From the NCBI RefSeq assembly GCF_013248995.1, contig NZ_JABRPK010000002.1, forward strand, positions 434,001 through 498,000: 64,000 nucleotides of DNA. Reading direction: 5' to 3'. Under the pieces are notes generated by a model that made no database searches, had not been told where the DNA came from, and saw only the letters and a program-made list of their open reading frames with translations. A program made the translations under genes and the position numbers. This stretch comes from Frigoribacterium sp. VKM Ac-2836. Its GTDB lineage: Bacteria; Actinomycetota; Actinomycetes; Actinomycetales; Microbacteriaceae. Shown in pieces: positions 17,352 through 25,414 of the stretch; positions within the stretch are counted from its first letter, which is position 1; every line of letters starts with the position of its first letter.

Positions 17352-18722
17352 TCAGCGGGGGATGCGTGCGAACGCCGCGCGCAGCCGGGCCCCGCGCGAC
17401 GGGTTCAGCTGCTCGACCCAGCCGATGCGGCCCCACAACTGCGCGGCGAAGTCCGGGTGCCCGGCCCGGTTCTGCGCCTCGAGCCCGGTGGTGGCGGCGT
17501 TGTGCAGCACGGCCCGCAGCCGGTCGTACTCGGAGCGCACCGTGTTCGTGCCCTGGTTCACGACGACGCCCGTGACGACCTGCCGTGTGGCCGCCCCGCG
17601 CACCCGCGTCTTGGCCGGGTTGAGGTCGTGGCCCTCGTCGGCGACGATGCGTCCCACGCCCCGCACGAACGCGTCGGCCCGTGCGGCGAACGCCCCGTCG
17701 CCGCTGAACGCGAGATCGTCGGCGTACCGCGTGTACGTCGCCCCCGCGGCCCGGGCGTACCCGTCGAGCCGCGAGTCGAGTCGGCGGACGGCGACGTTCG
17801 CGAGGGCGGGCGAGGTCGGTGCGCCCTGGGCGAGGTGGGCGACGGCGAGTGCTCGGCGAAGGGCGAACCGGTGATCCGGGCTGCCGCCGGGGGGCATGCG
17901 AGAGAGCACGCCCGGCGGCACGGAGGTGGTGCAGAGCCCGGTGAGCACGTGGGCGACGGCGTCCGGCAGCCCCTCGCGCCGCAGGGCGCCGAACACGTGA
18001 CCGGCGGTGACCCGGGCGAAGAACGAGGTCAGGTCGAGGGCGATCACGACCTCGCGACCGACGTGCTGGCTGGCTCCGCTGATCGCGCTGCGCCCCGGGA
18101 CGAAGCCGTGTGCCGCGTCGTGCAGGGGCACCGCCGCGAGCACCTCGTCGAGCACGACCCGTTGCAGGTCGCGCAGCCGGAACCCCGGCACCTCGAGCAG
18201 TCGCGGGGTGCGTCCCGGTCGCGCCCGCCACTCGTACCGGTGGTGCTGCAGGGGGCCGCGTTCGACGCGGCGGTGCCACCGGCCGGGGTCGGCGAACCAG
18301 TCGAGTTCGCCCACGGTGAGGCCCAGCAGACGCGCGACGTCGGCCACGGTGCCCAGGCGCAGGAGGCGCGGGTCGGCCGAGCGCGCCTCCTGCGTCACGG
18401 GCACGTGGTGGGCGATGCGCAGCGGTCGGCCGAGCGCGCTCGCCTCGGCCACCGCCTCGACGAACGCCGGGTGGTCGCGGACGAGGGCGACGAGGGTGCG
18501 GGGGTCGTCGTGCGGCGCTCGCGGCAGTGTGCGCACGAGGTCTCGGGCCAGGGGCCGCCAGAACCGGGACGGCCCGTCGATCGCGTCGGAGGCCGCTGCG
18601 GCGAGCTCGCGGACCGACCACTGCGCGCCGAGCAGGGCGTCGGCGAGGGCCGTCGCGACGGCGTCGGGCCCCGGGTCGGGGTCGCGGGCCAGCGCGGCCG
18701 ACGCCGGTGAGTGGCCGATCAC
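17352..18722 (-). CDS. Retron-type reverse transcriptase with N-terminal extension
   Basis: 456 residues. A helical N-terminal extension of about 150 residues precedes the polymerase. Motifs in order: HGFVPGRS (205-212), a GASQH stretch (216-220) at the place of the retron NAxxH motif, ALDLTSFF with D230, AQGAPTSPALAN (about 298-309), catalytic YADD (333-336) in YTRYADDLAFSG, NPAKTRV, and the retron VTG motif (383-385) in VVTGVVVNQ. The motif set resembles retron Eco1, and the N-terminal extension recalls the myxobacterial Mx162 enzyme (recalled family knowledge). The GTG start is at 18722. A probable msr-msd RNA lies just upstream. No effector gene is obvious next to it. Confidence 0.92.
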   Translation of the reverse strand: MIGHSPASAALARDPDPGPDAVATALADALLGAQWSVRELAAAASDAIDGPSRFWRPLARDLVRTLPRAPHDDPRTLVALVRDHPAFVEAVAEASALGRPLRIAHHVPVTQEARSADPRLLRLGTVADVARLLGLTVGELDWFADPGRWHRRVERGPLQHHRYEWRARPGRTPRLLEVPGFRLRDLQRVVLDEVLAAVPLHDAAHGFVPGRSAISGASQHVGREVVIALDLTSFFARVTAGHVFGALRREGLPDAVAHVLTGLCTTSVPPGVLSRMPPGGSPDHRFALRRALAVAHLAQGAPTSPALANVAVRRLDSRLDGYARAAGATYTRYADDLAFSGDGAFAARADAFVRGVGRIVADEGHDLNPAKTRVRGAATRQVVTGVVVNQGTNTVRSEYDRLRAVLHNAATTGLEAQNRAGHPDFAAQLWGRIGWVEQLNPSRGARLRAAFARIPR

Positions 18723-18778
18723 GAGATCACCGGCCGGGTGAGGGACCGGGAGGCGGTGGCCGCCGTGGGCGAAGGGAA

Positions 18779-18943
18779 GCGGCGGTGCCTCGGCGACTCG
18801 TGCATCGGTGCGGGCCGCGCGCCGCGCGAAGCGCGGTCACCGGCCTGCGGGGCGGTGCCGTGGTCGATCTGCGTGCCCCGGGGTAGCCCCGGAGAGGACG
18901 GCACAGCGCGTGTGCCACCCACCTCGCCGAGACACCGCCGCAT
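18779..18943 (-). ncRNA. Putative retron msr-msd RNA
   Basis: Upstream of the reverse transcriptase on the same strand. Its ends are 18-base inverted repeats (18924-18941 and 18779-18796) that pair fully as RNA with one G-U, as a1/a2 repeats do. Between them are three hairpins: 18900-18916 (6 pairs, GGCACA stem), 18878-18892 (6 pairs, CCGGGG stem) and 18810-18848. The last has an 8-base outer stem with one mismatch and a 6-pair CCGCGC stem capped by three bases, and is the likely msd. A TAGCGT -10 hexamer (18950-18955) places the RNA start at about 18943. The branching G cannot be fixed by reading. Confidence 0.6.
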
Positions 18944-18949
18944 CCCGTC

Positions 18950-18955
18950 ACGCTA
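18950..18955 (-). promoter_or_regulatory. -10 element (TAGCGT) of the putative retron RNA
   Basis: TAGCGT fits the actinobacterial TANNNT -10. It lies 7-9 bases upstream of the a1 repeat. The same GGTTAGCGTG context occurs upstream of the CitMHS transporter, and CTTAGCGTG upstream of pilB. Confidence 0.4.
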
Positions 18956-19029
18956 ACCGAGGCCACCGACGGTCGAGATCCCTCGTGAGGCTGAATCGGG
19001 TGCGTTGCGCCTCCCCGCCCGGGATGACG

Positions 19030-19068
19030 AGGAGGCGCGGTGCCTGCTCTGCAGACACCGCGCCTCCT
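19030..19068. terminator. Hairpin terminator built from an inverted pair of the 11-mer
   Basis: 13-base perfect stem (AGGAGGCGCGGTG at 19030-19042, complement at 19056-19068) with an inner CTGC/GCAG stem. It lies downstream of the DUF4190-type gene stop and upstream of the retron RNA promoter, so it insulates the retron from upstream transcription. Confidence 0.75.
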
Positions 19069-19102
19069 GTGCTCCCCGGCTCGTGCGCCGGGGTCGGGCG
19101 AT

Positions 19103-19369
19103 CTAGTAGGTCTGGACCTGTGCCATCCCGGCGCTGAAGGTGGCGATGCCGATGACGATGCCCAGGACGAGGAAGACAGCGCTGAGGATTACTCCGGCCA
19201 GGGCGAGGCCATGGCCGCGCTCGCCGGTCTTCTTGATCTGCGACAGCGAGATCAGGCTCACGATCAGGCCGGCCAGTGAGAAGACGAAGGCCAGGATGAA
19301 GCCGACGATCGCGAGGACGTTGTAACCCGCGGCGGTGCCGGCGGACTGGGGCATAGCGGTGTTGGACAT
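19103..19369 (-). CDS. DUF4190-type two-helix membrane protein
   Basis: 88 residues. Short polar N-terminus, then hydrophobic helices at about 16-40 (VLAIVGFILAFVFSLAGLIVSLISLSQIKK) and 50-78, the layout of the DUF4190 family of small actinobacterial membrane proteins. The middle loop is KKTGERGHG. The ATG at 19369 has AGGAG 5 bases upstream. Single gene, ending at the 19030-19068 terminator. Function unknown. Confidence 0.75.
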   Translation of the reverse strand: MSNTAMPQSAGTAAGYNVLAIVGFILAFVFSLAGLIVSLISLSQIKKTGERGHGLALAGVILSAVFLVLGIVIGIATFSAGMAQVQTY

Positions 19370-19485
19370 GGGTGCTCCTAGGTGAGGTGACGCCGGGGAC
19401 ATGAGGCGAGACGAGTGCGACCTGTTCGAATCGAGAATGCCTCAAACAGACCGGCCGCGCGCGCGATTCTGACAGATCGATGTGA

Positions 19486-20304
19486 TCACGTGTGACCAAC
19501 ATATCGCCCGGCCTTGTGGTTCATCGCGAGGACGAGGTTCAACACGACGGCGCCGAGGGCCGAGAGCAGCACGATCCAGGGCGAGACGACGGTCAGCGAG
19601 GTCAGCACGATGAGCACGTCGAAGCCCATCTGCACGTAGCCGGCCCGCAGCCCGGCGCGTTCCTGCAGCACCAGGGCGAGGATGTTGATGCCGCCGAGGC
19701 TCGCCCCGTGGCGGAAGAGGATGAGCAGGCCCACGCCGACGAGCAGGTTGCCGGCGAGGGTGCCGTAGACCGGGTCGACGCCGTCGATGTCGAACATCAG
19801 GGGGTGCAGGTACGAGAAGGCGGACAACATGACGACGGTCAGGATCGTCCGCAGGGTGAACGGCCAGCCCTTCTTCCACACGGCGAGGGCGAAGAACGGC
19901 ACGTTGACGAGGACGAACAGCACGCCGAAGGTCCAGCCCGTGGCGTAGCTGGTGAGCAGGGCGAGACCGGCGGTGCCGCCCGAGACGGCTCCGCTGGTCT
20001 TCAGCAGGAACAGTCCGAACGAGGCGAGGAAGACGCCGGTCACGACGCCCATCACGTTCTCGGCGAGGGTGTGTTTGTTCGCGTCGACGGTCTCGATCGA
20101 ACCGGTCAGGGCGGGGTCGTCGATGCCGTGGCGGGCCGGGGCCGCGGCGTCGGGGGTCGCGGCGTCGGGCAGGCCGGCCGGCGAGGACTCGGACGCCTCG
20201 GCTCGATCGCTCTGCGCGGTGGGGGAGGAGGTGCGGGTGACGTCGTCGGCGCGGGCGGCGGGGGTGGTGCCGGGGCGCGACTCGTCGAGGGGTTCGTGGG
20301 TCAC
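19486..20304 (-). CDS. YitT-family (DUF161) membrane protein
   Basis: 272 residues. A disordered N-terminus of about 75 residues (Ser/Ala/Asp/Pro) precedes a five- to six-helix membrane domain with SGAVSGGTAGLALL and GASLGGINILALVLQE, both typical of the YitT family. The GTG at 20304 is chosen since upstream codons look non-coding. The membrane domain matches the usual YitT core without the C-terminal DUF2179 cytoplasmic domain. It is in line with the accessory operon upstream and could be read through from it. Transport function is unproven in the family. Confidence 0.8.
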   Translation of the reverse strand: MTHEPLDESRPGTTPAARADDVTRTSSPTAQSDRAEASESSPAGLPDAATPDAAAPARHGIDDPALTGSIETVDANKHTLAENVMGVVTGVFLASFGLFLLKTSGAVSGGTAGLALLTSYATGWTFGVLFVLVNVPFFALAVWKKGWPFTLRTILTVVMLSAFSYLHPLMFDIDGVDPVYGTLAGNLLVGVGLLILFRHGASLGGINILALVLQERAGLRAGYVQMGFDVLIVLTSLTVVSPWIVLLSALGAVVLNLVLAMNHKAGRYVGHT

Positions 20305-20384
20305 CGGCACATCCTGCCAGCCCCCTGTTTCGCGCGCGTGACGGGCCGCGCCTCCTGCGGCTCGACGGTGTCCCGTTGGAGCGA

Positions 20385-20975
20385 TCAGGCCACGCCGGCC
20401 GTCACCATGGCGATCGGCACGACGACGGCGATCAGGCCGGCGACCGCCACGAAGGCGCAGAGCACCGGACGTCGGTTCGTCAGCGGGACGACACCGGGCA
20501 CGATGAGAGCCGCCTTCTTGCCCGAGAAGACCTGATCGGCAGGCATGATCGTGAGGCGTGCGTGCTGGGCGATCTCGAGCAGCTGTTCTCCGGGCCAATT
20601 GGCCTCGGTGAGGACGAGGCGGCGGCCCTTGCCGTTGCGGACGGCGAGGTATGCCAGGTTCTGCACGCCCATGTTGAGGGTGCAGAGGATGCCGCGCTGT
20701 GAACCGTCGAGGTCGATCGTCGTGGTGCGTCCCCAGCTACGTCGGGCCACCGCAGTCTCGGACACCGTGATGCTCGTCGTCCGCAGGTAGAGCCACAGGC
20801 CTCCCGTCAAAACGATCAGCAGGACGAGGAGGTACGGGACGACGGCCAGTCCCATGCGGTTCCAGCCGATCAGGAAGGCGAGGGGGATGAGAACGAGCCG
20901 GTTTTTGGCCTGGGACCAGAAGTGCGGCCAGTCCGGGCGGTAGGTGGTGGCGGACGCGGGGGAACTAGTGGTCAT
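20385..20975 (-). CDS. Membrane protein of family B (copy B3), unknown function
   Basis: 196 residues. The N-terminus contains TYRPDWPHFWSQ. Two close hydrophobic helices (about 33-65) precede a beta-rich PH-like stretch (ITVSETAVARRSWGRTTTIDL through LTEANWPGEQLLEIAQHARL). A last helix is at about 168-192. It resembles copy B2 (LTGAYWATSDLERISRHFPL in the same place). The ATG at 20975 overlaps the stop of the soluble A4 gene (ATGA). Last gene of the ten-gene accessory operon. No known family recognised. Confidence 0.6.
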   Translation of the reverse strand: MTTSSPASATTYRPDWPHFWSQAKNRLVLIPLAFLIGWNRMGLAVVPYLLVLLIVLTGGLWLYLRTTSITVSETAVARRSWGRTTTIDLDGSQRGILCTLNMGVQNLAYLAVRNGKGRRLVLTEANWPGEQLLEIAQHARLTIMPADQVFSGKKAALIVPGVVPLTNRRPVLCAFVAVAGLIAVVVPIAMVTAGVA

Positions 20976-21538
20976 GGTTCTGCTTTCTCTGGGGTGGTGT
21001 CTGATGAAGGGCCGTTCGTGGGACGCCAGGAAAGACCTTGTGCGAGCTCGTCCATCAGGGTGACGACCTCGGAGAACGGGTGGGGAAAAGGAGCTTCGGC
21101 GATCAACGTGACACGGGTCGAGGTGTCCGCCCGCAACCACGTCCAGGTCACCTGGCCCATGGCGGCTGGACACAAGAGACCCGGAAGTGGCACGAGGCGG
21201 ACGGCCTGAATCCGATGGGCGCTTCCGAGCTGCGTTCCGAGGGTGGCGACGGAGGGTGGCCCGAGGCATGTCGAGCTCGCGGCGAGGGCCTCTCTCAGTA
21301 GCCCCTCTCGTGTGGGACGGTCGTCTTCGCCGACGTGGAGGGCGGCCCAGGCGGCCAGGCCAGAGCTCTGACTCCCGGAGGCCACGAACGCGGCTATCGC
21401 GCCTTGTTCCTCCAAGGTCGTCCGCAGTCCGGCAATCGATCGGGAGTCATTGGGAGACCCCTGGCCCGCCACGCCGAAGAGTGGTCGCCAGAGAGACGAG
21501 TGATGGATGGTCAATCCCAGGTCTTGGTCGGACCTCAT
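20972..21538 (-). CDS. Soluble protein of family A (copy A4), unknown function
   Basis: 188 residues, no signal or membrane helix. The middle reads SSGLAAWAALHV and the C-terminus MGQVTWTWLRAD...MDELAQGLSW. The same pattern occurs in A2 (SAGLIGWAALVI; VTRVTWSWVVPD), so A2 and A4 form one subfamily. The ATG at 21538 overlaps the B2 stop and the stop overlaps the B3 start. Alternates with membrane proteins of family B along the operon. Confidence 0.6.
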   Translation of the reverse strand: MRSDQDLGLTIHHSSLWRPLFGVAGQGSPNDSRSIAGLRTTLEEQGAIAAFVASGSQSSGLAAWAALHVGEDDRPTREGLLREALAASSTCLGPPSVATLGTQLGSAHRIQAVRLVPLPGLLCPAAMGQVTWTWLRADTSTRVTLIAEAPFPHPFSEVVTLMDELAQGLSWRPTNGPSSDTTPEKAEP

Positions 21539-22143
21539 GCGCTCGCCACCGCGACGACACGGGGAGCCCAGAGCGACCAGATGGCGATGCCAATGAGGAC
21601 CGCGGCGATCATGGTCAGGCAAACCGTGATGACGAGGGTCGCCCAAGGATGTCGTTGCAGGGGCGACAGCATGCCTGGCGCGAGGGCGTCTGCTTCCGCA
21701 GGGCTCAGCAGACCATGGCCGTTGGAGTATCTGAGAGGAAAGTGGCGGGAGATCCGTTCCAGGTCGGAGGTGGCCCAGTAGGCACCCGTCAGACGCATGA
21801 TGGGCTGCCTGCCCCGCCCCAGGATGAGTCGAAGAACGGGTCGAGGACCATCGACGTTGGCGAAAATTCCGGCCATCGGGCGAGTCCTAGGCACATGTCG
21901 AGTCAGGAAGAAGCGCGAGTAGCTCAACCCCTGGTCGTGCAAAACGATGCGGGTGGTCACCATGTAGAGGCCGACGCCGCCGAGAACGAATGCCAGTACG
22001 ACTGCAGCAAGAGCCCAGCCCGCCGCCGAGTCCCGAACGGTGAACGGGATGAGGCTCGTGGACCCGACCGAGATGACGGCGTTTCGTGCGTAGTGGCGCC
22101 ATTGTGGCCGCAGGACGAGTGGCGTTGACGTCGCCCGGCTCAC
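21535..22143 (-). CDS. Membrane protein of family B (copy B2), unknown function
   Basis: 202 residues. Two hydrophobic segments at about 20-62 are followed by a beta-rich PH-like region (RIVLHDQGLSYSRFFLTR, VLRLILGRGRQPIMRLTG) and a C-terminal helix (about 168-192). The GTG at 22143 overlaps the A3 stop (GTGA) and its stop overlaps A4. Similar in plan to B3 and to the C-terminal part of B1. Confidence 0.6.
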   Translation of the reverse strand: MSRATSTPLVLRPQWRHYARNAVISVGSTSLIPFTVRDSAAGWALAAVVLAFVLGGVGLYMVTTRIVLHDQGLSYSRFFLTRHVPRTRPMAGIFANVDGPRPVLRLILGRGRQPIMRLTGAYWATSDLERISRHFPLRYSNGHGLLSPAEADALAPGMLSPLQRHPWATLVITVCLTMIAAVLIGIAIWSLWAPRVVAVASA

Positions 22144-22769
22144 GATGCGTCCTCCAAATCAGCTGAGGTCGACGAAGCTCCGGTTCTGGCAGGCATGGTC
22201 CATCGGAAGGCGCGCACGAGGTCATCGGCGTGGGCGAGTTGCGGCGAGAGAAAAGCTCCGCCCGTCGCGATGAACGTCAAGACGAGGACACAATCGCCCC
22301 GCTCGGGAACGTCGACGACGTAATGAACGCGTGCCGTTTCGAGGGGGTCCTCCAGCGCTTCGCGTTGCTCGGGTGAAAGATTTGTCCGGCCGTCGATTCC
22401 CGACCGCTCGAGCGCGACTTCGGTCGTCCTGGTCCACTGCGCGGCGCTTTCCGTCCAGCGATCCAGGACCCGAGCGATGTCGCCCTGGCTGGTACTCATG
22501 CTGCTGAGCAGGCTCGTCGGCCCGGAAAGGGAACGTGCGACTTCTACCTGCAGCGAGACGCCGGGGCGAGCCTCACTCGTCACCACGGGCAGGACGGACA
22601 GGCACATGGGGCCCATCGGCGGCCCGGCGGCCGAAGAGAAGACGAAGAGGTCGACTTCGAAGGTCACGCGAGTCTTGGTGCGCGCCGAAACGGCATCCCG
22701 AAGGGTTCGCTCGATCGCGTCGCAACTCAGCGCGGTTCCGGTATGGATGAGCGACACGGCCAAGGTCAT
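22140..22769 (-). CDS. Soluble protein of family A (copy A3), unknown function
   Basis: 209 residues, no membrane helix. It carries GPPMGPMCLSVLPVV in the middle and HYVVDVPERGD...QLAHADDLVRAFRW at the end. A1 has the matching GIGPMSLMSLVVY and QIAHLDSIVRTFSW, so A1 and A3 are paralogues. The ATG at 22769 overlaps the stop of the 31-residue B fragment (ATGA), and the stop overlaps B2. Confidence 0.6.
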   Translation of the reverse strand: MTLAVSLIHTGTALSCDAIERTLRDAVSARTKTRVTFEVDLFVFSSAAGPPMGPMCLSVLPVVTSEARPGVSLQVEVARSLSGPTSLLSSMSTSQGDIARVLDRWTESAAQWTRTTEVALERSGIDGRTNLSPEQREALEDPLETARVHYVVDVPERGDCVLVLTFIATGGAFLSPQLAHADDLVRAFRWTMPARTGASSTSADLEDAS

Positions 22770-22861
22770 CGGAAGAATGCCGGTCCGCGAAGGTCCGCAG
22801 AAGAGGAGAAGTGCGGCCAGTCCGGGCGGTAGGTGACGGGGGTGGTGGGTGCTGTGGTCAT
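22766..22861 (-). pseudogene. Truncated N-terminus of a family B gene (31 codons)
   Basis: The translation starts MTTAPTTPVTYRPDWPHF, nearly the same as the N-terminus of B3 (MTTSSPASATTYRPDWPHF). It ends after 31 codons with unrelated residues. A 29-base identical DNA segment is shared (22807-22835 and 20918-20946). Its start codon and ribosome site (GAGAAGGA) survive, and the stop overlaps the A3 start. It is a deletion remnant of a B gene that may now act as a leader coupling translation of A3. Confidence 0.7.
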
Positions 22862-22929
22862 GGTCCTTCTCTCAGGTGGGAGTTGACGGCTGGCGGTGCT
22901 GCCCTGCTGCGTCGGTGACGCGTGCTCAC

Positions 22930-23451
22930 TCATGCCGATGTCGAGATCTGCAGGAGTCGGGCCATGTCGTCGACCTCGGGTACGACGAGATCCGCGGGTT
23001 GGGGGTGTGGGCATTCGGTGACGAGGAGAACGACCTGACGGGCACCGTCCGCGTCGGGGACGACCCAGGACCAGGTGACGCGCGTGACGGCAGCACACGA
23101 CGTCGGTTCCAGGCCGGGTCCGAGGACGCGAACGTTCTCGGTCCGGCAGGCGGGGCCCATGGCCGTCGAGGGATGGCCGTGGTCGGGCCGGTCGGTCCTC
23201 CGGCCTCGACCGCGAGCGTCGAGGTGCGGACAGCAGATCTCTTCTTCGTTTTGCACGATGACCAGGGCAGCCCAGCCGATCAGGCCGGCTGAGGCGTCGA
23301 TGCGGGCCAAGGCGAAGTCGAAGTCCGCGAGTGAGGCCGCCAGCGCTTCGGCTCCCTGCAGCCCTTGACCGTGCGACAGGTCGATGCTCTGGGGCGAGTG
23401 CCTATCGTGGACGAGTCGCCAGGCGTCGTCATGGGTGATGGAGATGTTCAC
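22930..23451 (-). CDS. Soluble protein of family A (copy A2), unknown function
   Basis: 173 residues, no membrane helix. Middle SAGLIGWAALVIVQNEEEI; C-terminus VTRVTWSWVVPD...VDDMARLLQ. Paralogue of A4 (see 20972-21538). The GTG at 23451 overlaps the B1 stop (GTGA). It is followed by a 68-base gap before the truncated B fragment, the only real gap inside the operon. Confidence 0.6.
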   Translation of the reverse strand: MNISITHDDAWRLVHDRHSPQSIDLSHGQGLQGAEALAASLADFDFALARIDASAGLIGWAALVIVQNEEEICCPHLDARGRGRRTDRPDHGHPSTAMGPACRTENVRVLGPGLEPTSCAAVTRVTWSWVVPDADGARQVVLLVTECPHPQPADLVVPEVDDMARLLQISTSA

Positions 23452-24785
23452 GGGGCATTCTCGTTTCGTGAGCCCCGGACCTCTCGGACGGTGCCGGACG
23501 TCGATCGGGACATGGCGATCAGGCGGGCGAGAACGCCCATGAAGGCGACGACGGAGCAGACCGTGGAAGCCGTCGCCACGCCGACGAGCAGCTCGGTCTG
23601 CAACGGCTCGAGAGCCGGGCCCGCGTCGGAGCGGAGGAAGACCACTCCGACGATCGACAGGGCGATGAGGCGGACGCTCGGGGCGAGCATTCGTGTCTGC
23701 AAGGCGCCGTACCCGGCGGCTGCATCGATGTGTAGCCCCCGGTTGAACTCGGGCCCGAGCGAGCGGATGGGCCGGGGCACCGGCCCGGGGAGCTTCGTCT
23801 TCGTCAGCCCGGCCGAGTCCAAGACCTCGAACAAACGGGTGCGACTGGTTTCGTCCGGGGCCCAGAGCGTCAGGGGCAAGGTCACCCGTTCGACACCTGA
23901 CCGGTCGACGAGCGCGAGGGACCCCGCGGTCCTGCGAGAACGAAGGACGTACGACACCAACTCGGTGCCGGACGCGCTTCGGCTGGCTACGGTGACGAAA
24001 TCCATGCCCACGGAAAGCTGGTCTCGCAGATGCAACCCGGTTCCGTCCACCCAGAGGCAGGCTCGGCGCGCGAAGCGTCGTGGTGATCGGGGGCTGACGG
24101 GGTGTTCGTGACCGCGGCGTCTCGTCGGCACGGGGAGCCATTCCACACAGGACGCCGAGACCGTCATCCCTGCACAGACGAGCGCGATGCAAAGAATGTT
24201 TTCACCGATGACGAAGGGAGACGCGTCCCTCAGTCGCACGGTCAGCCAGGAGGTCACGGCGACCATGAGGAAAGAGAGGACGACCGCGATCGTCGCAGCC
24301 ACCTCGGCGCCGAGCCAGATGCGGTTCTCTCGAGTGGGTCGAAGTCCGACGAGGACGAGGTCGCCAGGGGCCGGGGTGCCCGACAGGAACGAGTCGGCGG
24401 AGGCCAAGGGGACGTCGAGCCGAGCTGCGAGGGACGCGAAGCCGGAACTTCGCATCATGAGGTCTGGATGGAGGTATCGGTGCCCTGGCCACCATTCGTT
24501 GAGGGGCCAGACGAAGGTGCCTTGTCGGGTCTCGATCCACGCGGCACCCTCCTGCCCGAACGGCGTCAGCGGAAACGACCGCGACTCGGACGAACTCCAC
24601 CCCACCCGGACGACGTCCTCCCTGGGGACGAGAGTCTGGAGGCGTCCCCGAGCATCCGCGAGAACGAGGGCGCCCTGGTCGTCGAGTCCTGCAGCGACGT
24701 GCGCCCGAGCTCCCGCGAGCACGGGGCTCCTCGACGTGGCCGTGACGAAGGGGACCATCGCTGGAGACGGTGTCAATCTGCCCAT
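23448..24785 (-). CDS. Large membrane protein of family B (copy B1), unknown function
   Basis: 445 residues. A beta-rich N-terminal domain (to about 125) precedes two membrane helices (about 150-205). A second beta-rich domain (about 235-340) is PH-like (ACLWVDGTGLHLRDQL, ERVTLPLTLWAPDE) and matches the soluble part of B2. Two more helices are at about 375-425. It looks like a double-length member of family B. The ATG at 24785 overlaps the end of A1 by 13 bases and its stop overlaps A2 (GTGA). Confidence 0.6.
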   Translation of the reverse strand: MGRLTPSPAMVPFVTATSRSPVLAGARAHVAAGLDDQGALVLADARGRLQTLVPREDVVRVGWSSSESRSFPLTPFGQEGAAWIETRQGTFVWPLNEWWPGHRYLHPDLMMRSSGFASLAARLDVPLASADSFLSGTPAPGDLVLVGLRPTRENRIWLGAEVAATIAVVLSFLMVAVTSWLTVRLRDASPFVIGENILCIALVCAGMTVSASCVEWLPVPTRRRGHEHPVSPRSPRRFARRACLWVDGTGLHLRDQLSVGMDFVTVASRSASGTELVSYVLRSRRTAGSLALVDRSGVERVTLPLTLWAPDETSRTRLFEVLDSAGLTKTKLPGPVPRPIRSLGPEFNRGLHIDAAAGYGALQTRMLAPSVRLIALSIVGVVFLRSDAGPALEPLQTELLVGVATASTVCSVVAFMGVLARLIAMSRSTSGTVREVRGSRNENAP

Positions 24786-25414
24786 GAGAACGTCCTGACG
24801 ATCGAGTCGAGATGGGCGATCTGCGCTCCGAGCAGCGAGGTCCCCAGCGTGGACCCGGACAGGACGAGGAAGTTTCGCGGAGAGTTCCGGATGCCCGTCG
24901 CGAAGTGAACAGTGCCCTGCGACAAGGATGCCGACGTGGGGGTTGTTCCGACAGCGGTCCCGTCGATGCCGATCGTGTCGTGCAGGACTGTGTTCCACTC
25001 GTCCGCCGATCGGCTGACCCGTTGGACGGACCGAGACCAGGCGATTTCTGTGTCCTCGAGGGCACCGATCGAATTCGACGGCAGTCCTAGTCGGAGCAGC
25101 GCCCCCGTCGGATCGCTCTCCTGCGAGCAGGCATACACGACGAGCGACATGAGCGACATGGGCCCGATGCCCGTCCGAGACGCTCCGGCGCAGAAGTACA
25201 GCTCGAGTGCGCCGACCGCACGCGCCCGAGTGAGCGGTCTCGAGAGGGCTTCTCGGTAGCGGCGTCGCGCCGACGCCACCTCCCGAGAATCCCTGTCGGG
25301 GAGTCCGTCGAACGCGGCCCTGGCCAGTCGTTCGCATTCGACCGAGCTGTCGTTTCTCAGGTCGGCACGTCGCCACGAGGCGGGCAAGGTCAGCGAGAAT
25401 GCGGTTTCGGTCAC
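24773..25414 (-). CDS. Soluble protein of family A (copy A1), unknown function
   Basis: 213 residues, no membrane helix. The N-terminus is MTETAFSLTLPASWRRADL, the middle GIGPMSLMSLVVYACSQE, and the C-terminus QIAHLDSIVRTFSW. Paralogue of A3. The GTG at 25414 overlaps the stop of the putative type VII-secreted protein (GTGA). As the gene directly after a possible toxin it is the prime candidate for an immunity or partner protein, but nothing in its sequence proves this. Confidence 0.6.
   Translation of the reverse strand: MTETAFSLTLPASWRRADLRNDSSVECERLARAAFDGLPDRDSREVASARRRYREALSRPLTRARAVGALELYFCAGASRTGIGPMSLMSLVVYACSQESDPTGALLRLGLPSNSIGALEDTEIAWSRSVQRVSRSADEWNTVLHDTIGIDGTAVGTTPTSASLSQGTVHFATGIRNSPRNFLVLSGSTLGTSLLGAQIAHLDSIVRTFSWAD

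Noticed and set aside
18719-18943. A 74-codon open frame directly before the reverse transcriptase, overlapping its start by GTGA
   Set aside because: Arg/Pro/Ser-rich translation with no codon bias, and the same bases form the complementary ends and hairpins of the putative retron RNA, which explains them better.
22930-24192. A 420-codon minus-strand frame extending the A2 gene upstream
   Set aside because: The upstream part is a shadow of the B1 gene; the GTG at 23451 overlaps the B1 stop in the same manner as the other operon junctions.
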